This document shows, piece by piece, positions 1 through 8,275 of a stretch of 64,000 nt of DNA. The notes under the pieces are model-generated. The model had not been told where the DNA came from. It was given only the letters and a program-made list of their open reading frames with translations, and did no database searches. The position numbers and the translations under genes are program-made. The DNA is from a bacterium (GTDB taxonomy: Bacteria; Armatimonadota; Zipacnadia; Zipacnadales; Zipacnadaceae), in contig JAUWYY010000008.1 in NCBI GenBank assembly GCA_030615605.1, positions 1 through 64,000 on the forward strand, written 5' to 3'. How positions within the stretch are numbered: position 1 is the stretch's first letter; each line of letters starts with the position of its first letter.

Positions 1-1
1 T

Positions 2-1564
2 GATAAGGTGCGCGGCATCGTCGCGGATTTGACCGACGAGTTCGCCGATGATCTTGCTGATCTGCGCGACGACCTGGGCTGGATTGAAGATGAGGTCTGG
101 GATCTGGGCGACCGGGTAACTGCGCTGGAGGAGGCCAAGGGCCCCGAGGTCACCGGCTGGATTGACTATCGTATCGGTCTGGCCAGCACGGTCGAGTGGT
201 GGGAGGAAGAGTATTTCTCCTTCGTCGGCGGCGTCACACCGCAAGATCTGTGGGAGGGCCCCAACCCGATAGAGCCGTGCATTGATGACGATCTGGACAT
301 GAGCGGTGAGTTTGACAACCTCACTGCCAAGATCGGCATTGAGGGCGACATCACCGACGACCTGTTCGGCAAGATCGTCCTCAAGGTGCGCGACACCTCC
401 GATCCACGGTGGTGGAGCAACTACCATCCTTGGGCCTACTCTGAGGATGATTTGTGGCCTGAGCAACCGAACCCAACTGGGCTATATACGATCTACCCAG
501 CGGTAGACGGTCGGCGTGCGGAGACGGTGTGGCTGGATGAGGCGATCCTGCAGTTCCCGAGCCGCGGACTTATCAGCGCGGACTGGACGGTAGGTCGCCA
601 GTTCCAGAGCTACGGACTGGGCTTGCTCGTCAACAACGAGCGGATGTCCCAGCAGGGCTTCCGTGCCGAGTTCGACGACAGCCTGGGCTTCCTGGACTGG
701 GAGTTCTTCGCAGGTGGAGCCGGGTATGACTTTGATACCTTTGGCCTGAACGCCATCGAGAATCTGATCTTCTCGGACACCACCTACGGGAACGTGCACA
801 ATGACTCAGGGCTGGACGATGGCTATCTGTCGGCCCGCGTCAACTTGGTGAATAGCCCGAGTTGGGCGATTGGTGCTAACTGGCTGGCCGATGGGTTTGG
901 CCAGGAGGAAGGCTATAGTGCCGACCTGTGGCTGAAGTTCTTCGGCAACCGCGAGCTGTTCGTGGAGTACGGACGGCTGAAGACACAGCCCACCGGCGCC
1001 AGCAGCGGCCTGGCAGAGGATCCGTCGGCATTGATGGCGATGGTGGATATATTCAAGGGTAAGGGTTGGGGGTTGCGTGGATACTACGCAGACCTGGACC
1101 CGTTCTACAACCCCTACTACTCCACCGCCAACCCGTACTGGGAGCCTTACGGTGACGACTACCAGCCGGCTATCTCCAGTGCACTTCTGGGCGGCGACAC
1201 CCGATGGCAGGCGTGGATCCCGTGGGAACGCTGGCTGCGCAATCCGCTGGCGATGCCCCACGTGGAGGTCATTGGTGGGCAGCTTGATTTCCAGCTCGGT
1301 GGCATGCCAATTCAGGCGATGTACTACAGCCTCGATGGCAACGGCCCCTACTGGAATCAGACCCAGTGGGCTACTCTGGGCTCGTGGGGGTACATGGATA
1401 GTGAGCCCCTGTTTGACACTCTGTGGGCGGTTCGGATGACCAAGACGGTCGCTGATGGCGTGGATGTCAATCTGACCTACGCCACCCAGCAGGCTAATGC
1501 CTCAGAGTCCGAATGGCTGCCTGACGTCAAGCTGATAGTGGCCGGTGTTGTAGTTCCCTTCTAA
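2..1564 (+). CDS. Outer-membrane porin-like protein, 5' end missing
   Basis: The frame is open from the first bases of the window, so the gene begins upstream; the GTG at 8 is only the first possible start codon inside the window. The visible N-terminal 45 residues are acidic and heptad-like (DLADLRDDLGWIEDEV), typical of the coiled coil that follows an SLH domain in SLH-type porins of cyanobacteria, Deinococcus and Armatimonadota. The rest is rich in alternating aromatic/polar strands with many Trp, Tyr and Gly-Asp turns, and it ends in VVVPF, a terminal Phe as in outer-membrane barrels. I infer a trimeric channel tethered to the cell wall by a missing SLH domain. Substrate unknown. A strong terminator follows directly. 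Confidence 0.6.
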   Translation, partial: DKVRGIVADLTDEFADDLADLRDDLGWIEDEVWDLGDRVTALEEAKGPEVTGWIDYRIGLASTVEWWEEEYFSFVGGVTPQDLWEGPNPIEPCIDDDLDMSGEFDNLTAKIGIEGDITDDLFGKIVLKVRDTSDPRWWSNYHPWAYSEDDLWPEQPNPTGLYTIYPAVDGRRAETVWLDEAILQFPSRGLISADWTVGRQFQSYGLGLLVNNERMSQQGFRAEFDDSLGFLDWEFFAGGAGYDFDTFGLNAIENLIFSDTTYGNVHNDSGLDDGYLSARVNLVNSPSWAIGANWLADGFGQEEGYSADLWLKFFGNRELFVEYGRLKTQPTGASSGLAEDPSALMAMVDIFKGKGWGLRGYYADLDPFYNPYYSTANPYWEPYGDDYQPAISSALLGGDTRWQAWIPWERWLRNPLAMPHVEVIGGQLDFQLGGMPIQAMYYSLDGNGPYWNQTQWATLGSWGYMDSEPLFDTLWAVRMTKTVADGVDVNLTYATQQANASESEWLPDVKLIVAGVVVPF

Positions 1565-1596
1565 TTGAAGGTAACTACCGCCACAACAAGCCAAAT

Positions 1597-1630
1597 AAAG
1601 GGACCCGGTTGCCCGGGTCCCTTTTTCTTT
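1597..1630 (+). terminator. Rho-independent terminator after the porin gene
   Basis: A GC-rich stem (AAAGGGACCCGG paired with CCGGGTCCCTTT) with a short loop is followed by a T-rich tract. It lies about 35 bases after the porin stop codon. Confidence 0.85.
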
Positions 1631-1869
1631 GGGCTAACGATTGGCCGTACCCCGCTGTCATAGACTCATCGAACCTCACCTTCGTTTCCCCGGGACGAAG
1701 TGGCGCGCTGTGTCACTGCTAACGTCCACCACCCAGAGGTCTGGCAGTGGAGTCAACGGATTTCAGATCTTCACGAATGCCGCTGATTCAAGTTCGCCCT
1801 GGTGGATACCAATAGACTCACTACACACCGTCGAACACAGTTGGGGGGCGTGGAGGGACAGACGAGACT

Positions 1870-2274
1870 ATGCGCATCGCAATGCTTGCGGCGAAGGTCA
1901 TAATTCTACTGCTGGGCCTTGCCACTATTGCGCACTTTGCCTTAGTGAAGTGCAACCACCCACTTCTGTTCCTATCAGAAGTGCAAGGAGAATCGATGCA
2001 GCCGACACTCGAGCCCGGCGAGCGAATCGTATGCGTCAGAGTCGGCTGGCAGCCGGGAGATATCGTACTCGCTGACGTTGGAGAGGAGCACCTGGTAGTT
2101 AAGCGAGTGGCCGAGTACGAGGACCAACAGGTGCATCTGATCGGCGACAACGAACAGATTTCCTGCACCTACTGGGTCTCCCCCCAGCAGATCAAGTCGG
2201 TAATGCTGTGCCGGCTGGCTGTGCCTTCACTACACAGCACCAGAGCACTTGCCAAGTCTCCCGACGGCACTTGA
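1870..2274 (+). CDS. Short S26-family signal peptidase-like protein
   Basis: A 134-residue protein with one N-terminal membrane segment (residues about 5-25) followed by the S26 box GESMQPTLEPGERI (nucleophile Ser in the SM pair) and a second box LVVKRVAEY, where the first Lys is the expected general base. A later GDN motif (LIGDNEQ) matches the third conserved region of signal peptidase I. It is shorter than LepB-type enzymes and resembles the minimal S26 proteins of bacteria and archaea. It would cleave signal peptides or process a specific exported substrate at the outer face of the inner membrane. The neighbours give no clue to the substrate. The start is the ATG before MRIAMLAAK; no strong ribosome binding site is visible. 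Confidence 0.7.
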   Translation: MRIAMLAAKVIILLLGLATIAHFALVKCNHPLLFLSEVQGESMQPTLEPGERIVCVRVGWQPGDIVLADVGEEHLVVKRVAEYEDQQVHLIGDNEQISCTYWVSPQQIKSVMLCRLAVPSLHSTRALAKSPDGT

Positions 2275-2521
2275 CCGAAACTGGCGCAAGCCCCTGGGAG
2301 AATCATCACCCCTAATACCGCGTCCTGCTTATGGATCTCCACTTGTCCACCGGATAGACCCTCACAGATTTGCAGAAGATGCGACCTGTGGGAAGGAGTC
2401 GCCACCGCCTTTGGGTAATACTATCTGATGCCTGTTAACGGTTGAGTCGTCACATCAGCCGAGGCATCCCGCAGAAGCCCGATGCGATGGTTCGTGCGGC
2501 TGATTGTTCCCAAACTGTCTT
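2275..2521. other. Intergenic stretch without a convincing gene
   Basis: About 250 bases between the S26 peptidase and the MATE gene. The minus strand reads faintly like the last part of a histidine-kinase ATPase domain (GGQVEIHKQD then VMILP), but the frame has no upstream kinase motifs, so at best it is a decayed fragment. No clear promoter or terminator seen. Confidence 0.3.
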
Positions 2522-3946
2522 ATGACTGACGACTGCAGCAACACCCCAACCGTCCCCAAGGCTGAGCAGCCCCGTACCCCGGCGGCAAGTCGTGTGGACA
2601 TGACACGCGGCTCACTTCTACGGCAGACTGTGTATCTATCGTGGCCGATAGTGGCCGCCTCACTTCTGCAGGTGGCTGTGGGGATAGCCGACATCAAGAT
2701 GGTGGGCGTCCTCGGGCCTGAGCCAATTGCCGCCGTAGGCATGGCCCGCACCGTCATATTCACGCTGGTCGCTTTAGTCTTCGCGGTGTCAACGGGCGTG
2801 CAGGTGCTTGTGGCGCAGTATTCTGGTCGAGGCGATCAGATCACCGCGGACAGAGTTGTCAAGCAAGGGCTGGTAGTGGCCACAGTGATCACACTGGCGG
2901 TTATCACTCCGGTCGGGGCCATATTTTCCGAAAGCATTCTCCGCCTGCTGGGAGCTAATCAGCAAGTGCTGGTTCATGGCACACCTTACCTGCAGATAAT
3001 GTTCGCGGGCATGCTGTTTTTGGTGCTCAGTTTCATTATCACCGCTGCCCTGCAGGGGGCGGGTGATACTCTCACTCCGCTCATCCTGCTGCTGGTTGCT
3101 AACGTGCTCAACATTGCCCTCAACTACCTGTTGATTTTCGGGGTGGGTCCTTTCCCGCGACTGGGCGTGCCCGGAGCGGCAGTCGCTTCGATAGCGGCGC
3201 GGACGCTCACCACATTGGCGGGGCTTGCTGTCCTGATATCAGGCCGCTTCGCTGTCACTCTGCGCATACGCAGCTCCTGGGCACTGCGCTGGGTTCTGAT
3301 TCGCAAGATTTTCTACCTGGGCATTCCCGCTTCGATACAGGGTTTTACCCGCAATGTCGCGTTCATGGCGCTGATAAAGATCCTCAGCCTGACCGCTGCC
3401 GGTGTCTACGCCATATCAGCGTGGACGATAGCTGGTCAAATACGGGCGGTAACTATCATGGTTGGGCTGGCGCTTATGGCCGCAGCCACTACCGCTGTCG
3501 GACAAAACGTGGGCGCCGATAACTACCGGCGAGCCCAGTCAGCAGGATGGCTGTCAGCTAAGCTGGCTGCGGGACTCAGTGTGGGTGCCGCGTTGGGCTA
3601 TGCGCTTCTGGCGCGTATGCTGATGCAACTGTTCACCGACGACAGCCACGTTATTGCCGTCGGGGTGCAAGCACTGGTTGTCCTGGCCATCTCCGAGCCA
3701 TTTCTGACCGCAGGAATGAGTCTGTCAGGCTCGCTGCGGGGGGCCGGGGACACTTATATGCCTCTGTATGCGAGTCTTATCTGCACCTCAGTGCTAGCGC
3801 CGCTGGCGGCATACGTTCTGGCTATCTCGTTGGGCCTGGGTACCCTGGGAGTGTGGATTGGCTTTGATCTGGCCATCGCCGCTCAGTTCGCTCTGCTGAC
3901 CTGGAAGTTCGCCGACGGCTACTGGAAAGATCTGAGCGTGATATGA
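2522..3946 (+). CDS. MATE family multidrug/metabolite exporter
   Basis: A 474-residue protein with about twelve hydrophobic segments in two homologous halves, as in MATE (NorM/DinF) transporters that use Na+ or H+ gradients to export cationic compounds. Each half carries the family's LQGAGDT / LRGAGDTYMP motif (residues about 185 and 410), which marks the internal duplication. The ATG at 2522 is preferred to the earlier in-frame TTG at 2504; an ATG at 2600 just before the first membrane segment is also possible. The first 27 residues are hydrophilic. It stands alone, followed by a convergent gene. The family is sure, the substrate is not predictable. Confidence 0.9.
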   Translation: MTDDCSNTPTVPKAEQPRTPAASRVDMTRGSLLRQTVYLSWPIVAASLLQVAVGIADIKMVGVLGPEPIAAVGMARTVIFTLVALVFAVSTGVQVLVAQYSGRGDQITADRVVKQGLVVATVITLAVITPVGAIFSESILRLLGANQQVLVHGTPYLQIMFAGMLFLVLSFIITAALQGAGDTLTPLILLLVANVLNIALNYLLIFGVGPFPRLGVPGAAVASIAARTLTTLAGLAVLISGRFAVTLRIRSSWALRWVLIRKIFYLGIPASIQGFTRNVAFMALIKILSLTAAGVYAISAWTIAGQIRAVTIMVGLALMAAATTAVGQNVGADNYRRAQSAGWLSAKLAAGLSVGAALGYALLARMLMQLFTDDSHVIAVGVQALVVLAISEPFLTAGMSLSGSLRGAGDTYMPLYASLICTSVLAPLAAYVLAISLGLGTLGVWIGFDLAIAAQFALLTWKFADGYWKDLSVI

Positions 3947-3955
3947 TCCGCCAGA

Positions 3956-4005
3956 AACAAAAGAAAAGACCAGCGGCAGGCCGAAATCAGGCCCGCCACT
4001 GGTCT
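3956..4005 (-). terminator. Terminator of the six-repeat protein gene
   Basis: On the minus strand a long stem (AGACCAG with CTGGTCT, continuing through GGC and GGCC blocks with two mismatches) runs into TTTTCTTTTG. It lies between two convergent genes and has a U-tract only in the minus direction. Confidence 0.8.
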
Positions 4006-4034
4006 CTGTCACGGTCTGGTACGCGACGGCAGAT

Positions 4035-5594
4035 TTACTCAAACAGTCGCTGCAGCATCTCAAGCAGGCCCCGCTTTTCTGCCCGGAAGTACGTCATAGA
4101 CGGGTCGGGGCGGCCCACAAAACAGATGTAGCTGAAGCCGTACTTGCGGATAATACGCAAGGCCGCTTCCGCCTCGTCTCTTTCTCCAGCAAAGTCCAAT
4201 ATCCAGTGGTCGCCTTCCACTATCTTCCAGCGTCCGCTGATCTGTTTGACCTCAATCTTTTCCGGGTCAAACTTGATAGCATCCTCACCCTCCATTGAAC
4301 CGACCGGGGCTTTGCCGTCAACCAGCCAGTAGTCCATTGACGGATTGGGCCGACCGACAAAGCAGTGGCTGTTCATCTTGTAGTGGCGGATGGTCTTCAG
4401 CGCCAGCTCTGCCTCGTACTTGTTACTGCCGAAGTCGAGAAGCCAGTGTCCACCTTCGACAATCTTCCAGCTTCCGCCGACCTGCTGAAGCTCCAGGTTG
4501 TCGTAGTCGAAGCTGACGCAGTCTTCCTGAAGCGGAAGCTTCTCAGCCCGGAAGTAGGTCATTGATGGATCGGGGCGGCCCACGAAGCACATGCGAGTGA
4601 AGCCATACTTCTTGATGAGCCACAGAGCGGTATTGGCCTCGCTCTGTTTGTCGGCAAAATCCAGTATCCAGTGGCTGCCTTCGACAATCTTCCAGCGCCC
4701 GCCGATCTGCTTTACTTCAATATTGGCTGGATTGAAGCTGACACTGTCTTCGCCCGCAATAGCACCACGTGGCGCCAGCCCGTTGGCCAGATAGTAGGTC
4801 ATCGAAGGATCGGGACGGCCCACGAAGCACTGGCTGTTCAGACCGTATTCCTTGATGATCCGGAGCGCGCGGCGGCATTCATCGCGCTTGTCGCCGAAGT
4901 CGAGCAGACTCATAGTCCCGTCAACCAGTGCCCACCTGTCGCCGAACTTCTTGGCGCGCACGTTGTCGGGATTAAACTTGATGCAGTCTTCTGTCGGAGG
5001 CACAAAAAGCCTTCCGCTAAAGGGCGTGACGAGGCGAAGGATGAGGGGATCTACTCGGAAGTATGTCATGGACGCACCAGGCCGGCCCACAAAGCAGATA
5101 TAGCTAAATTTGTACTTCTTGATGATCTTTAGCGCAGTATCTGCTTCGACCTTCTTATCGGCAAAGTCCAGAATCCAGTGGGCGCCGTCGACAATCTTCC
5201 AGCGCCCGCCGATCTTGGTGACCTGAGCGTTATTAGGATCGAAGGGAATGGCATCCTCACCGGGCATAGAGCCTACCGGCGCTTTGCCGTCCACCAGATA
5301 ATACTCCAACGACGGATCGGGACGGCCCACAAAGCACTGGCTGTTCATCTTGTAGTGCTTGATGATTTTCAGGGCCTGGCGAGCCTCGCTCTCCTTGTTG
5401 CCGAAGTCCTTAAGCCACATACTTCCCACGACTATCTTCCAGCTTCCGCTAACCTGCTTTACGACCGCCTGATTGTAGTCAAACGAGATACAATCCTCGC
5501 CTGTGTCCGCTGCTACGGGTGCACTGACCACGGCAGCCAGCCACATCACACAGATCGCCACACACAGCAAACTGACTGGTAGGGTCTTCTTCAT
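4035..5594 (-). CDS. Exported protein of six ~80-residue repeats (three A-B pairs)
   Basis: A 519-residue protein with a signal peptide (MKKTLPVSLL start, cleavage near APVAA at residue 29) followed by six copies of one domain. Each copy has an ED-x-I/V-x-F start, a WKIVxGxxWxLDF core, an EAxxALxIIKxY helix and a CFVGRPDPSMxYF/Y end. Copies alternate: A copies (1, 3, 5) begin EDC and end NSxCFVGRP, giving two Cys each; B copies (2, 4, 6) begin EDA or EDS and have one Cys. I do not recognise an assigned function; extracytoplasmic binding is the best guess from architecture. A strong AGGAGG ribosome binding site lies 6 bases before ATG, and it has its own promoter and terminator, so it is monocistronic. 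Confidence 0.75.
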   Translation of the reverse strand: MKKTLPVSLLCVAICVMWLAAVVSAPVAADTGEDCISFDYNQAVVKQVSGSWKIVVGSMWLKDFGNKESEARQALKIIKHYKMNSQCFVGRPDPSLEYYLVDGKAPVGSMPGEDAIPFDPNNAQVTKIGGRWKIVDGAHWILDFADKKVEADTALKIIKKYKFSYICFVGRPGASMTYFRVDPLILRLVTPFSGRLFVPPTEDCIKFNPDNVRAKKFGDRWALVDGTMSLLDFGDKRDECRRALRIIKEYGLNSQCFVGRPDPSMTYYLANGLAPRGAIAGEDSVSFNPANIEVKQIGGRWKIVEGSHWILDFADKQSEANTALWLIKKYGFTRMCFVGRPDPSMTYFRAEKLPLQEDCVSFDYDNLELQQVGGSWKIVEGGHWLLDFGSNKYEAELALKTIRHYKMNSHCFVGRPNPSMDYWLVDGKAPVGSMEGEDAIKFDPEKIEVKQISGRWKIVEGDHWILDFAGERDEAEAALRIIRKYGFSYICFVGRPDPSMTYFRAEKRGLLEMLQRLFE

Positions 5595-5684
5595 ATTGCT
5601 CTCCTCCTATAGCCAAGTTTTTGGGCCCAACCGGCGATTGCTCGCTTTGTTCAGATGTTTAACGAGCTCGAAAACTCATTGGCT

Positions 5685-5713
5685 TTTATATCACGGGCAG
5701 CAACCAATGTCAA
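5685..5713 (-). promoter_or_regulatory. Sigma-70 promoter for the six-repeat protein
   Basis: Minus strand TTGACA, 17-base spacer, TATAAA. It is about 90 bases before the start codon and points at it. Near-consensus, so probably strongly expressed. Confidence 0.75.
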
Positions 5714-5812
5714 GCACGAGCTGTGCTGGAATCGTTGGCACCAACAGTTTCCCAGTGAAGCTCAGCAAAGAATAAGAGCCTGTTTACGACCGCTCGTGAT
5801 AAGCCTGGCAGC

Positions 5813-6370
5813 TCACAGCACAATCTCAAGCTCATACTGATGTCGCTGGCGCCACTGTTGCCACTGCTGGGCCAAATTCTGATGCCGTTGAGTCTGGTGG
5901 AGGTCGCTTATGGCCATCTCATGGGCGTCTTCGCCGGTGTCGCGATAGTAGCCTTTGGATGTGCGCAGGTGGGTAAAGCCAACTCTTTGATATAGGTGAC
6001 GGGCAGCGGCGTTGCCGGGGCGATACTCCAGGGTTACCTCTTTGGTGCTCTGCTCGACCAGATGAAGTAGCAGCACCAGTAGTATCCCTTCGCCGAGGCC
6101 CTGGCGGCGGCGAGTGGGATCCACCGCTATCGTCCCAATATGACAGGTATCAGCAGCCCGACGGCCCCCGATGTAGGCGACCAGCTTGCCGGCAAGCGTA
6201 GCCGCCAGGTAGATGCGGCCACGGATGTGAGTAATCTCGGCGCGCATCCCCCACTCCGACCACGGGCTAGGGAAACTGGCCCGTTCGATCTGCATAATGT
6301 CGGGCACGTCGGCTTCGGTGGCTCGACGGATGATGAGTTGCGGCTTTTCGCCTTGACCGATGGTAGTCAT
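5813..6370 (-). CDS. rimI: Ribosomal protein S18 alanine N-acetyltransferase-like GNAT
   Basis: A 185-residue GNAT acetyltransferase. The acetyl-CoA loop is visible as VDPTRRRQGLGEGILLVLL (R/Q-x-x-G-x-G/A type), followed by EVTLEYRPGNAAARHLYQRVGFTHLRTSKGYYRD, which is the RimI signature region with the terminal Tyr. RimI acetylates the N-terminus of ribosomal protein S18. Placement directly after tsaB (one base between) repeats the common tsaE-tsaB-rimI arrangement and supports the assignment. It has about 30 residues more than E. coli RimI, mostly a charged Gln-rich C-terminal tail. Confidence 0.85.
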   Translation of the reverse strand: MTTIGQGEKPQLIIRRATEADVPDIMQIERASFPSPWSEWGMRAEITHIRGRIYLAATLAGKLVAYIGGRRAADTCHIGTIAVDPTRRRQGLGEGILLVLLLHLVEQSTKEVTLEYRPGNAAARHLYQRVGFTHLRTSKGYYRDTGEDAHEMAISDLHQTQRHQNLAQQWQQWRQRHQYELEIVL

Positions 6371-6371
6371 C

Positions 6372-7085
6372 TCAGAGTCCCAGGTTCACCCCCAAGCCAC
6401 GTTCGGCCTGGGAGACCATGAGATAGTCAGGGCGCAGGCTGAAATAGCTGTCAGGCGGAGCGTCTTCGACTTGAACAGCTCCCAACCGACCAATTGTGCT
6501 GGCGCGGGGACTGTCAATCGCCAGGTCAGTCACCTGAGCCTTACTGGCCAAAGCCTCGACAAGCCCGGCCTCAGTAAGCAACCCATTTCCCGTAATCACC
6601 AGGAGATGGTCACCGGCCAGATCTGAGCAGGCAGCAACAGCTCCCTCTATATCAACTACCTTCGTATCGGCCTGCTGCTTGGGGTGTGCTTCTTCCGTCT
6701 GGAGGAAAGTAGTCAGATACAACCGATGGCGGCGAGCTGGTTGCAGGACAACGATCATCGCCCCGGGTTCAGCCTGTGCTTCGGCGGCCCAGGCCAGCGG
6801 TGTGGGTACTCCTACTACCGGAATCTGGCAGCAATAGGCGAGGGTCTTGGCCGTAGTTACTCCCACCCGCAGGCCGGTGAAGGAAGCCGGGCCTGACGAG
6901 ACAGCGATGCCGTCGAGGTGAGCGGCGACGATTGTATCGGTTGCAACTACGCTCAGAATGTGCTTTACCAGCACCTGGCAGATGGTGCGGCGGCTGGCGA
7001 AGATCTCTTCGCGGACCACCTCGTTGCCTTCCAGCAAGGCTACACTGCTGGTATCACCGGATGTCTCAATTCCCAGAATGCGCAT
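6372..7085 (-). CDS. tsaB: tRNA threonylcarbamoyladenosine biosynthesis protein TsaB
   Basis: A 237-residue ASKHA-fold protein. It begins [20 protein letters not shown], the phosphate-1 motif of the TsaB/TsaD family, and contains SSGPASFTGLRVGVTTAKTLA, the diagnostic TsaB segment. TsaB pairs with TsaD and TsaE to make N6-threonylcarbamoyladenosine at position 37 of ANN-decoding tRNAs. The start overlaps the end of tsaE by 20 bases, so translation is probably coupled. tsaD is not in this window. Confidence 0.93.
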   Translation of the reverse strand: MRILGIETSGDTSSVALLEGNEVVREEIFASRRTICQVLVKHILSVVATDTIVAAHLDGIAVSSGPASFTGLRVGVTTAKTLAYCCQIPVVGVPTPLAWAAEAQAEPGAMIVVLQPARRHRLYLTTFLQTEEAHPKQQADTKVVDIEGAVAACSDLAGDHLLVITGNGLLTEAGLVEALASKAQVTDLAIDSPRASTIGRLGAVQVEDAPPDSYFSLRPDYLMVSQAERGLGVNLGL

Positions 7086-7554
7086 CGGCTAGCTCGCTGA
7101 TTATTTGGTTGGGCCGCAGCCCGCGCCCGGACAGCTCCAGTCGGCGGCCCTCGTTGGCAAAGTTAAGTCTCACCACAAAATAGTGTTCAGGCCAGACTTC
7201 GGGCACCTGCTCGGCCCACTCCAGCGCAACTACCGAGCTGGACAGATATTCCAGCAGTCCCGCCTCTTCAATCTCCTCTGAGCTGTTAATTCGGTAGGCG
7301 TCGGCATGGCACAATGGCACCAGGCCGGGATGGTGGCGGATGATTATGAAAGTAGGACTGGTAATGCGCCCCTCAATCCCCAGACCCGCGCCCAGTCCCT
7401 GCACAAAACAGGTCTTGCCTGCGCCAAGCGGGCCACACAACGCCACAAAGTCGCCGGCTTGCAGGTAGCCCGCCAGGCGCGTTGCCCAAAGTCTGGTTTC
7501 GCCTGGGCTGGTCGTGCGTACAACTAACTTCTCGCAAGTGCCTTGAGGATTCAA
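7066..7554 (-). CDS. tsaE: tRNA threonylcarbamoyladenosine biosynthesis ATPase TsaE
   Basis: A 162-residue P-loop protein with Walker A GPLGAGKT, the conserved TSPTF segment (switch I like), HADAYR and a Trp-containing Walker B-like strand [11 protein letters not shown]. These are characteristic of TsaE, the ATPase that drives the TsaB-TsaD cycle. It is the first gene of tsaE-tsaB-rimI. The proposed start at 7554 is TTG and lacks a clear ribosome binding site; no in-frame ATG lies before the conserved region, so a non-ATG start seems needed. Confidence 0.92.
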   Translation of the reverse strand: MNPQGTCEKLVVRTTSPGETRLWATRLAGYLQAGDFVALCGPLGAGKTCFVQGLGAGLGIEGRITSPTFIIIRHHPGLVPLCHADAYRINSSEEIEEAGLLEYLSSSVVALEWAEQVPEVWPEHYFVVRLNFANEGRRLELSGRGLRPNQIISELADAHSGN

Positions 7555-7660
7555 TCCGCAGTGCCTCGTGCCGGTACGGTGAATATATTCTGCTCTTACT
7601 CCCCTCGACTGACCATTTCCTCAACGGCGGTGCCAAACCTTCCCTGCGGCAAGCAATGAT

Positions 7661-7690
7661 TTGACAGTGCCGCCGGCTTGTTGGTAGAAT
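7661..7690 (+). promoter_or_regulatory. Sigma-70 promoter upstream of the rtcA remnant and DUF1844 gene
   Basis: TTGACA, 18-base spacer, TAGAAT. Transcription would begin around 7697, only a few bases before the ATG of the rtcA remnant. Confidence 0.7.
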
Positions 7691-7703
7691 CAGTTGGTGC
7701 ACC

Positions 7704-7775
7704 ATGATTGAGATAGATGGTTCGCGAGGGGAAGCCGGGGGACAGATACTGCGCACGGCTCTATGTTGGTGCTGA
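7704..7775 (+). pseudogene. N-terminal remnant of RNA 3'-terminal phosphate cyclase (rtcA)
   Basis: An ATG-led frame of 23 codons reads MIEIDGSRGEAGGQILRTAL and stops three codons later. This is the N-terminal signature of RtcA (usual form GEGGGQILR, here GEAGGQILR). Nothing of the remaining ~310 residues is visible; the text passes straight into the ribosome binding site of the DUF1844 gene. It is best read as a deletion scar that kept the old promoter and start. It may still be translated as a short leader peptide. Confidence 0.65.
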
Positions 7776-7807
7776 GGATATAATCACGCGCGAGGAGGGA
7801 TACACCG

Positions 7808-8182
7808 TTGACTTTCAAGGAAGAGGAACGAGAGGAAGAACAGCAGCAACAGGAACCCAGCTTCCAGAAGGTGGACAAGCGACATTCTGCTGAGGAGGAG
7901 ACAGAAGAGACAGTCCCGGAGGTTCCGCTCCAGGCTCTGGATGTCTATGATATGTTGAGGTTTGTAGTAAGCTTGTTGACACAGCAGGCCTGGGTTAGCC
8001 TGGGGATTCAGAAGGCTCCCGGAGCCGAGGAGGTCGAGCAGGACCTGCCTCAGGCCAAAGTGGCCATTGACACTCTCGAATTTGTCATTGACAAGCTCGC
8101 GCCTGATTTGGAGTCGCAGGAAAGGGCGGAGTTGGATTCGGTACTGAGCAACCTGCAAATCAATTATGTGAAAAGAGCTTGA
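7808..8182 (+). CDS. DUF1844 family protein
   Basis: A 124-residue protein. The first 45 residues are charged and low-complexity (Glu/Gln-rich); the rest matches DUF1844: LDVYDMLRFVVSLLTQQAWVSLG, then KVAIDTLEFVIDKLAP and a C-terminal helix. The family is small, helical and found in Acidobacteria, Planctomycetes, Armatimonadota and others; its function is not known. The start is TTG at 7808, chosen because GAGGAGGG lies 7 bases upstream and no ATG is available. It is followed by an oxidoreductase gene and transcribed from the promoter at 7661. Confidence 0.75.
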   Translation: MTFKEEEREEEQQQQEPSFQKVDKRHSAEEETEETVPEVPLQALDVYDMLRFVVSLLTQQAWVSLGIQKAPGAEEVEQDLPQAKVAIDTLEFVIDKLAPDLESQERAELDSVLSNLQINYVKRA

Positions 8183-8275
8183 CAGCGGCTTGCCCCCAAC
8201 GGGACTTCAATGTACCATATGTCGGAACGGAATGGAGAAGCAATCAAGCTATCGTCCAATCAGGGAGGACTGCAA

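Noticed and set aside
2169..2405. Minus-strand frame that faintly resembles the end of a histidine-kinase ATPase domain
   Set aside because: Only GGQVEIH and a later ILP match; no DxGxG or H-box upstream, and part of the frame lies inside the S26 peptidase gene.
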